Assembly: GCA_035508495.1 (NCBI GenBank)
Contig: DATJMX010000031.1
Location: 1-38,465 of the forward strand
Reading direction: 5' to 3'
DNA: 38,465 nucleotides
Origin: Candidatus Binataceae bacterium
GTDB taxonomy: Bacteria > Desulfobacterota > Binatia > Binatales > Binataceae
Shown here: positions 32,500 through 38,465 of the stretch, piece after piece
How positions within the stretch are numbered: the first letter of the stretch is position 1
Layout of the letters: each line of letters opens with the position of its first letter
Notes under the pieces: model-generated
The model's input: only the letters and a program-made list of their open reading frames with translations
Database searches by the model: none
What the model was told of the DNA's origin: nothing
Made by a program: the position numbers and the translations under genes

Positions 32500-33750
32500 A
32501 TGAGCGATTCAATACAACCAGCGCCGCTGGCAGATCGGCGGATTCCGCGCGGCAACGACTGGCTGTCGCGCGCGCAACTCGACGCGATCACGCCGCGCGA
32601 GCTCGTCAAGCGCGCCACCGCACTGAAGCCATTGCTCGCCGCCAATAGTCGCGAGGCGGAGCGGCTTCGGCGCCCGGTTGACGAGGCGTGGGATGCGCTG
32701 CGCGCGAGCGGAATCTTCTACCACTTCGTGCCGAAGATTTACGGCGGACTCGAATTCGACATCGATACTTACATCGACGCGATGATGCCGCTCGGAGAGG
32801 GCTGCTCATCGACCGGATGGGTCGCGTCATTCTGCGTCGAACACAACTGGATGCTCGCGCATTTCTCCAAACAGGCGCAGGACGAAACCTTCGGCGGCGG
32901 CTTCCCATACATCATCGCGCCCGGCGTGACGTTCCCACCCGGAATCATGACCGCGGTCGAAGGCGGCTATCGCGTGACGGGCCGATGGAAGTGGGGCACC
33001 GGAGTGATGCATGCCGACTGGGTGCTCGCGTCGGCGATATTGCCAAACGGATCGCGACCGCGAATTTATTTTATCCTGGTGCCTGCGGAGCAGGTCGATG
33101 TGATCGACACCTGGCACGTCGACGGAATGATCGGGACCGGCAGCAACGACATCGCGATGCAGGATGTCTTCGTGCCTGCGCATCGCGTGATCGACATGAA
33201 GGAGATGCAGGACGGCACCGCGCCGGGTTGCAGGATGCATTCGAATCCGATCTACCGGATGCCGATGCTGCCGTTTCTATGCGTGGCCGCGGCGATTCCG
33301 GCGGTGGGCACGGCGCGACAGGCGGTCAAGACCTATCGCGATCGTCTCACATCCCGCGTGACTATCGGCATGCAGAGCACTCAAGCCGAGAGACCCGCTG
33401 CGCAGATGCGCCTCGCGCGAGCGCAGGTCCTGACGAGCACAGCCGAAACAATCATTCGGCAGGCCGCCAGAGAGATCGTTGGCCTCGCGGAAAGAGCCGA
33501 GCCCGCGAAGGTCGAGGAGCGCATCGAGCTGCGATGCCGAATCGCCTACGCGGTGAAGTTCGCCCGCGAGGCGATCCAGACCCTTGTCGAGGCGGCAGGA
33601 GCCGGCGCACACATGCTCGACGATCCGCTCCAGCGCGCGTTTCGCGACATCAACATGATGTCCTGTCACGTAGTGTACGACCTCGACACCGCGCTCGAGC
33701 TCCACGGCCGCGCGATGCTCGGCCTGCCGCCGAACTCCGTCCTTGTTTGA
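32500..33750 (+). CDS. Flavin-dependent monooxygenase, acyl-CoA dehydrogenase fold (HpaH/HsaA-type)
   Basis: A 416-residue protein of the acyl-CoA dehydrogenase fold, in the branch that works as reduced-flavin-dependent aromatic hydroxylases (p-hydroxyphenylacetate 3-hydroxylase C2, HsaA). Marks are the N-terminal helix DEAWDALRASGIFYHFVPKIYGGLEFD, the GEGCSSTGWVASFCVEHNWML segment, YRVTGRWKWGTGVMHADW, and DTWHVDGMIGTGSNDIAMQDVFVP. A reductase partner is not adjacent. The ATG at 32500 is preferred over a TTG at 32488; neither has a clear ribosome site. Together with the upstream amidase it may open an aromatic amide. It is convergent with the ArgE gene. Confidence 0.88.
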   Translation: MSDSIQPAPLADRRIPRGNDWLSRAQLDAITPRELVKRATALKPLLAANSREAERLRRPVDEAWDALRASGIFYHFVPKIYGGLEFDIDTYIDAMMPLGEGCSSTGWVASFCVEHNWMLAHFSKQAQDETFGGGFPYIIAPGVTFPPGIMTAVEGGYRVTGRWKWGTGVMHADWVLASAILPNGSRPRIYFILVPAEQVDVIDTWHVDGMIGTGSNDIAMQDVFVPAHRVIDMKEMQDGTAPGCRMHSNPIYRMPMLPFLCVAAAIPAVGTARQAVKTYRDRLTSRVTIGMQSTQAERPAAQMRLARAQVLTSTAETIIRQAAREIVGLAERAEPAKVEERIELRCRIAYAVKFAREAIQTLVEAAGAGAHMLDDPLQRAFRDINMMSCHVVYDLDTALELHGRAMLGLPPNSVLV

Positions 33751-33761
33751 TCAATGACGTA

Positions 33762-33814
33762 CCAGTTCTCTCAGAACTGGCGAAGCCACTAACTGGCCCT
33801 TTCCCTCTCGGGAA
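33762..33814. terminator. Two hairpins between convergent genes
   Basis: CCAGTTCT/AGAACTGG (33762-33769 with 33773-33780, 3-base loop) and TTCCC/GGGAA (33801-33805 with 33810-33814). They lie between the convergent monooxygenase and ArgE genes and may end both transcripts. No T-tract follows either. Confidence 0.5.
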
Positions 33815-33865
33815 GCGTGATCAGAAACGCCGCTCACAAATGAATCGAGAGCGTTCGGGCGCCGT

Positions 33866-35062
33866 CTAGCCGGGGCGCGGGCCGGAGCACATTCGTTCGA
33901 TCACTTGCGAGACCATTGCGGAGCCGCTTTCGAACGGTTCGCGGCGGATGAATTCGTCGGGTTGATGGGCCTGGTCGAGATCGCCGGGGCCGCAGATCAG
34001 CGACACGATTCCCGCGGGCGAGAACCATCCGCCGTCGGTGCCGAACAGAGCGCCACCTGAATCACGGGCGCCGGTCAGGCCGAAGAGCACCTTTTCCAGC
34101 GCGGTGCCGCGCGGCGAGTTCAGCGGCGGCACTACCATCGCGGGACCGACTTCAATCTTTGCGTGATGCTCGCGCGAGGCGTAATCGCTGGTTTCGATCG
34201 CGCATAGACGCCCAGCGATATCGCGATGCACCTCGAGCGGATCGGCGTCAGGCAACGATCTGTAACTGATACGCAGCGTGCACTGCTCCGCGATCATGTT
34301 AAGCGCGAGGCCGCCCTGGATCGTTCCGAAGTTCAGCACATCATACGGTGAGTCGGGGAAGATGGCCTCGAAGGCTGGCGCGCGATGGGCGCGGCGCTCC
34401 TCCTGGTAGCGGCCTATCGTGTCAATCACGCGGCCCATTACCGCAATCGCATTGACGCCGCGCGCAGGAGCGCCGCTGTGTCCGCCAATGCCGCGCACCG
34501 TCACGTCGAACAGCACGATACTCTTGTGGGCGTGACAAATAGTGTACGAAGTCGGCTCGCCGATCCAGGCCAGACGCGGAACCGGCACTTCGCCCAGCAC
34601 CTGCTTCAGCGCAGGCGCGATTTTCTCCGCCCCGAGGCATCCGACTTCTTCACTCGCGGTGAACACGAAGACCAGTGGACGGTCCAGCTGCGAGGCGTCG
34701 AGCCGCGTCATCGCGTCGAGACATTGCGCGATGAACCCTTTCATGTCGGACGTGCCGCGGCCGTAGATTCGATCGCCGGCCGGCTCGAGTTCGAGCGGTT
34801 GCCGCGTCCATCCGGGTTGCCCCTCGAACGGAACGGTGTCGATATGACCCGAGATGATCAGGCCGTCAGAGCGCGCAGGACCAATCCAGGCAACGAGGTT
34901 CGCCTGCGAAACTCCGAGCAGCTCTACCGGTTGAAGCGCGGTCTTGAAGCTGCGCGCACGGAGCTCGCGGGCGAGATACTCCATCGCGGCAACGTCGCTG
35001 CGGCTGCTGACGGTGTCGAATGCGACCAGCTGCCGCGCAACTTGGTACAGATATTCACTCAT
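33866..35062 (-). CDS. argE: Acetylornithine deacetylase-type M20 peptidase
   Basis: A 398-residue cytoplasmic metallohydrolase of peptidase family M20. The metal and catalytic residues are in SGHIDTVPF (His73, Asp75), YGRGTSDMKGF (Asp106) and TASEEVGCLGA (Glu-Glu); GEPTSY, the AHKS segment and GGHSGAPARGVNAI belong to the dimerisation domain. This matches the ArgE deacetylase branch, which removes acetate from N-acetylornithine in arginine synthesis; other N-acyl amino acids remain possible. The ATG at 35062 overlaps the stop of the TetR gene (ATGA) and has AGGA eight bases upstream. An open extension to 35101 is not needed. The pairing with a TetR regulator is unusual for a biosynthetic argE. 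Confidence 0.9.
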   Translation of the reverse strand: MSEYLYQVARQLVAFDTVSSRSDVAAMEYLARELRARSFKTALQPVELLGVSQANLVAWIGPARSDGLIISGHIDTVPFEGQPGWTRQPLELEPAGDRIYGRGTSDMKGFIAQCLDAMTRLDASQLDRPLVFVFTASEEVGCLGAEKIAPALKQVLGEVPVPRLAWIGEPTSYTICHAHKSIVLFDVTVRGIGGHSGAPARGVNAIAVMGRVIDTIGRYQEERRAHRAPAFEAIFPDSPYDVLNFGTIQGGLALNMIAEQCTLRISYRSLPDADPLEVHRDIAGRLCAIETSDYASREHHAKIEVGPAMVVPPLNSPRGTALEKVLFGLTGARDSGGALFGTDGGWFSPAGIVSLICGPGDLDQAHQPDEFIRREPFESGSAMVSQVIERMCSGPRPG

Positions 35063-35736
35063 CCGGCGTCCTGGCGCGGAGCGTACAGCACTCTCATCCA
35101 AATTGTCGTCAGCACATCGACCGCGACGCGCGGCGACACCGACGGCTCGCGCCCCATCGATTCGGCAAGGTACCGCTCGCCCATCAGGATGAGCGCGTGC
35201 GCCGTCTCGCGCGCATTGAGCGGCGGCGTGCGGCGCAGCTTGATGTCACGCCGGATGCGCCGCGCGGTGCCGTCGGTCAGACTGCCGATGAGGCGATCGT
35301 AAGCCTCGGCCACGTCGCGATCCTGCGGCGCCGCGGCCGCAACCGCTCGCAGCAGATGGCCATGCACCTTATAGACTTCGATCAGACCTTCGAAGCCGCG
35401 GCGCAGGTCCGCGCGCGGATCGCCGGCGCTGCTGAACCATCGCTCGCTCATTGCCTCGATCATGTGCTGCAAGCGCTCGACGAGCCTGGCAACCAGCTCG
35501 TGGCGATCGCGGAAGTATTCGTAAAACGACGGCCGCGACAGTCCCGTCCGCGCCATCAGGTCGTCAACCGTCATCTCGTGGAAAGGCCGCTCGCGCAGGA
35601 AGGCCTCGGCCGCCTCGAGGATCTCCGAGGCCGCATCTTCAGGGCGGCGGCGACGGCGCGGTTCGCGGCGCAGCGCGGGAACTGCGCGTCCGGCAGGTTT
35701 ACGTTTAAGGGCCAGTGCTTTTCTGCTTTGATTCAC
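35059..35736 (-). CDS. TetR/AcrR family transcriptional regulator
   Basis: A repressor with the standard helix-turn-helix: ASEILEAAEAFLRERPFHEMTVDDLMARTGLSRPSFYEYFRDRHELV. The N-terminus before it is a very basic, Arg/Pro-rich arm (RREPRRRRRPED) that may add DNA contacts. The start is uncertain: the frame is open up to a GTG at 35946 (295 residues) with an in-frame ATG at 35883, but the GTG at 35736 gives 225 residues, normal for the family. None has a clear ribosome site. It overlaps and precedes the ArgE-type gene and is divergent from the MgtA-type ATPase, so it may control either. Confidence 0.85.
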   Translation of the reverse strand: MNQSRKALALKRKPAGRAVPALRREPRRRRRPEDAASEILEAAEAFLRERPFHEMTVDDLMARTGLSRPSFYEYFRDRHELVARLVERLQHMIEAMSERWFSSAGDPRADLRRGFEGLIEVYKVHGHLLRAVAAAAPQDRDVAEAYDRLIGSLTDGTARRIRRDIKLRRTPPLNARETAHALILMGERYLAESMGREPSVSPRVAVDVLTTIWMRVLYAPRQDAG

Positions 35737-35973
35737 GTGCGAGATCGATTTCAGGCGAGATTTGCAAAGTCGCGGGCTGACATTTAGTTCCCACGACTTT
35801 TTTACACCACCCGAATTGAAGATAACAAACTCATGCCGCGAGCGTAGCGCTGGGAAGAAACGCGCGCTCCTCAGGCGTTGCATATAGCGTCCCAGGAAGA
35901 CGACAATCTGCGCACCTCGGCCACGGCCTTGCGCCGGGGATGCCACTCGGCTTGAACCCCGGAGTTAGGACGT

Positions 35974-38465
35974 ATGACTACGGCGCCGGTTGCGCTTCTC
36001 GAGTTGTTCGAACGACTGGGTACCTCCGAGAAAGGTCTCAGTACCGAGACTGCTAACCAGCGGTTGGCAGAGGTCGGGCCTAACGATCCCGCACCGGTAA
36101 CTCACGGCGGACCGCTGCGCGAGTTCCTGCGCTTCGTCCGCAATCCCCTGGTCCTGATTCTGCTCGCCGCGGCCGGAATTTCAGCGGTGCTCGGTCAAGC
36201 GACCGACGCTCTGCTCATCGCCTCGATCATTGTCGTCAGCACCGTGCTCAACTTCTTTCAGGCCTATCGCAGCCAGCGCGCCGTCGAACGGTTGCGCGAG
36301 CAGGTGGCGCCGACCGCGACCGTGCTGCGCGACGGCAAATGGCAGGAGCGGCCGCGGCGCGAGGTGGTGCCGGGCGATATCGTGCGGCTCGCGGCGGGCG
36401 ACCTGGTGCCCGCCGACGCGCGCCTGGTGAGTTGCCGCGACCTTCATTTGCAGCAGGCGGCGCTGACGGGCGAGTCCGCGCCGGCCGAAAAATTCGCCAC
36501 GCAGGATCCCGCGACCCTCGATTTGCAGTCGCCGTGCATGGTGTTCCTCGGCACCTCGGTGGTGAGCGGCACCGCAAACGCGGTGATCGTCAAAACCGGG
36601 GCCGAAACCGCGTTCGGCGATATCGCGCAAAGGCTCGCCCAGCGCGCGCCGGAAACCGAGTTCGATCGGGGCACACGCCGCTTCGGCATCCTGATCATGG
36701 AAACGGTCTTCTTCCTCGTGCTGTTCATCCTGCTCGTCAATCTGAGCATGCATCGCAATCCGCTCGAGTCGCTGCTGTTTGCGGTCGCGCTGGCGGTGGG
36801 GCTGACGCCCGAGTTCCTGCCGATGATAACGACGGTCACGCTCTCGATGGGCGCAGTGCGGATGGCGCGCGAGAAGGTGATCGTCAAGCATCTCGACGCG
36901 ATCGAAAACTTCGGCAGTATCGACGTGCTGTGCAGCGACAAGACCGGCACTCTGACGGCCGGCGCGATCACCTTCGATCGCTCGCTCGGATGCTTCGGCG
37001 CCGAGAATTCACAAGTGGTCAAGCTGGCGGTGATTAACAGCGCGTTCGAAACCGGGATTCGCAGCCCGCTCGACGACGCGATTATCGCCAGCGCTGGGAA
37101 CGACACCGCCGGTTACACCAAGACCGATGAAGTCCCGTTCGACTTCGAACGCCGGCGCCTGTCAATCGTGGTCGCCCAGGACGGCCGCTTCATGATGATC
37201 ACCAAGGGCGCTCCTGAGTCCGTGCTCGCGGTGTCGTCGGCGTTTAGCGAGGATGGAGAGCATCCCCTCGACGCGGCGGCCCGCGCACGATGCGTCGAGA
37301 CCTTTCAGAAGCTCAGCGCCGACGGCCTGCGCGTGCTCGCCGTGGGGCATCGCCTGCTCGACCGGGGCGAGGGCGTCAGGGCGGCGGACGAGAGCGATCT
37401 CGTGCTCGACGGCTTTCTGACGTTTCGCGATCCTCCGCGCGCCGATGTGAAAGAAACCCTCGCCGCACTTCGACGCGATGGCGTTCAGGTCAAGATCCTC
37501 ACCGGTGACAACGAGTTGGTGACGCGGCGAATCTGCACCGAAGTGGGACTCGACGGCGGGCGGATCATGCTCGGCGACGAGATGGATCGGCTGGGTGATT
37601 CAGCACTGGCCGCGACCGCGGAGAAGATACACGTCTTCGCGCGCGTCTCTCCGGGCCAGAAGAACCGCGTCATCAACGCGCTCAAGGCGCGCAGTCACGT
37701 GGTGGGCTTTCTCGGCGACGGCATCAACGATGCGCCTTCGCTGCATGCCGCCGACGTCGGTATCTCGGTGTCGGGCGCGGTTGATGTCGCCAAGGACGCC
37801 GCCGATATCATCCTGCTCGAGCCGGGCCTGGGCGTGCTTCATCGCGGAATCATCGAGGGCCGCAAGGCCTTTGGCAATCTTCTGAAATATCTGCTGATGG
37901 GCACGAGCTCGAACTTTGGCAACATGTTCAGCATGGCGGGCGCGTCGCTGTTCCTGCCGTTTCTGCCGATGCTGCCGACGCAGATCCTGCTCAACAATTT
38001 TCTCTACGACCTGGCGCAGGTGACGATCCCGACCGACAACGTCGATCCGGCTTATATCCGCAAGCCGCAGCGTTGGGACATTTCGATCATCCGCAACTTC
38101 ATGATCTTCATCGGGCCGATCAGCTCGATCTACGACTTCATCACCTTCTACATGATGCTGCGTGTGTTTCAGGCCAACGAAACGATGTTCCACACGGGAT
38201 GGTTCGTCGAATCGCTCGCAACGCAGACGCTCGTGCTGTTCGTGATTCGGACGACAGGGAATCCGTGGCGCAACCGGCCGAGCCTGCCGTTGACAATCAC
38301 GACCCTCGTCGTGGTCGCGTTCGGAATCGTGCTGCCATATCTGCCGCTGGCGCATGACCTCGGATTCGTTCCGCTACCGCTGGCGTTCTATGCTTTCCTC
38401 GCCGCCGCGACGCTGACGTACCTGGCGCTCGTGCAGTTGGTCAAGGGATTCCTGCTGCAACGATT
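35974..38465 (+). CDS. mgtA: MgtA-type magnesium-translocating P-type ATPase, 3' end outside window
   Basis: The gene runs off the window after 830 residues without a stop. P-type ATPase signatures: TGES (about 165-168), CSDKTGTLT with the phosphorylated Asp322, GDGINDAP (581-588). The membrane segment GLTPEFLPMITTVTLSMGAVRMA and the KVIVKHLDAIENFGSIDVL stretch before DKTGT match MgtA/MgtB magnesium importers, as do ILLNNFLYDLAQVTIPTDNVD and FMIFIGPISSIYDFITFYMML. The N-terminal domain is about 50 residues shorter than E. coli MgtA as I recall it. The ATG at 35974 has GGAG at 35961-35964 and AGGA at 35967-35970. No Mg-sensing leader is visible upstream. Another cation (proton) is possible but less likely. 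Confidence 0.92.
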   Translation, partial: MTTAPVALLELFERLGTSEKGLSTETANQRLAEVGPNDPAPVTHGGPLREFLRFVRNPLVLILLAAAGISAVLGQATDALLIASIIVVSTVLNFFQAYRSQRAVERLREQVAPTATVLRDGKWQERPRREVVPGDIVRLAAGDLVPADARLVSCRDLHLQQAALTGESAPAEKFATQDPATLDLQSPCMVFLGTSVVSGTANAVIVKTGAETAFGDIAQRLAQRAPETEFDRGTRRFGILIMETVFFLVLFILLVNLSMHRNPLESLLFAVALAVGLTPEFLPMITTVTLSMGAVRMAREKVIVKHLDAIENFGSIDVLCSDKTGTLTAGAITFDRSLGCFGAENSQVVKLAVINSAFETGIRSPLDDAIIASAGNDTAGYTKTDEVPFDFERRRLSIVVAQDGRFMMITKGAPESVLAVSSAFSEDGEHPLDAAARARCVETFQKLSADGLRVLAVGHRLLDRGEGVRAADESDLVLDGFLTFRDPPRADVKETLAALRRDGVQVKILTGDNELVTRRICTEVGLDGGRIMLGDEMDRLGDSALAATAEKIHVFARVSPGQKNRVINALKARSHVVGFLGDGINDAPSLHAADVGISVSGAVDVAKDAADIILLEPGLGVLHRGIIEGRKAFGNLLKYLLMGTSSNFGNMFSMAGASLFLPFLPMLPTQILLNNFLYDLAQVTIPTDNVDPAYIRKPQRWDISIIRNFMIFIGPISSIYDFITFYMMLRVFQANETMFHTGWFVESLATQTLVLFVIRTTGNPWRNRPSLPLTITTLVVVAFGIVLPYLPLAHDLGFVPLPLAFYAFLAAATLTYLALVQLVKGFLLQR

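Noticed and set aside
1..38465. CRISPR arrays, insertion sequences, prophage genes, rRNA and tRNA genes
   Set aside because: I found no repeat-spacer pattern, transposase, integrase or RNA gene signature on reading both strands.

Overview
The window is a high-GC, gene-dense bacterial chromosome segment. I support 35 protein genes, two cut by the window edges, and see no rRNA, tRNA, IS element, prophage or CRISPR array. The gene mix is acyl-CoA/CoA-type catabolism, two luciferase-like (F420/flavin) oxidoreductases, a molybdenum hydroxylase, DUF6285 plus phosphotransferase, and many GTG/TTG starts. It fits a soil-type, metabolically versatile bacterium of the deltaproteobacterial/Desulfobacterota-Binatota kind. 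That placement is inference from gene families only.

Layout. 1-2.3 kb: end of a zinc-type alcohol dehydrogenase, an enoyl-CoA hydratase, and a convergent aldose-1-epimerase-like gene. 2.4-4.4 kb: an RRM RNA-binding protein with a long structured leader, about 940 bases without a convincing gene and of lower GC, then a small coiled-coil/AT-hook protein with a strong terminator. 4.4-5.5 kb: mtnA (methionine salvage). 5.5-11.4 kb: a minus-strand run, in transcription order peptide-type ABC binding protein, two permeases (no ATPase genes), APH-like phosphotransferase, DUF6285, and a lipocalin/CrtC-like protein. 11.4-15.5 kb, plus strand: macro-domain protein, then Ppx/GppA-HD, CHAD and SixA, which together look like a polyphosphate-handling module. 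15.5-19.0 kb, minus strand: OPT transporter, an exported rhodanese with an in-frame TGA, and a luciferase-like oxidoreductase. 19.0-23.3 kb: GST, an autoregulated TetR with a Tat-exported nitroreductase-like protein, and a convergent MBL hydrolase/polysaccharide deacetylase pair. 23.4-28.7 kb: a three-subunit xanthine-dehydrogenase-family molybdenum hydroxylase with a SnoaL-like protein and a second luciferase-like oxidoreductase. 28.9-33.8 kb: a large secreted lipoprotein, an amidase and a flavin monooxygenase. 33.9-38.5 kb: a TetR-ArgE pair on the minus strand, divergent from an MgtA-type P-type ATPase that runs off the window.

Main discovery candidate: the rhodanese at 17368-17856 reads through an in-frame TGA (17506-17508). 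The TGA sits where I recall relatives carrying the second Cys of a C-x4-C active-site loop. It is followed 22 nt later by the loop of a hairpin that fits the bacterial SECIS geometry. The downstream 45 codons are clearly rhodanese C-terminus in the same frame. I read this as a secreted selenocysteine-containing rhodanese that ordinary gene callers would truncate.

Other points of note: twin 20-bp palindromic operators overlapping the near-leaderless start of the TetR gene at 19961; a GACACAGTGTC palindrome inside the putative promoter of the molybdenum hydroxylase operon; a deacetylase whose usual metal-binding Asp is Asn; and four convergent gene pairs whose ends overlap or abut with no room for a terminator.
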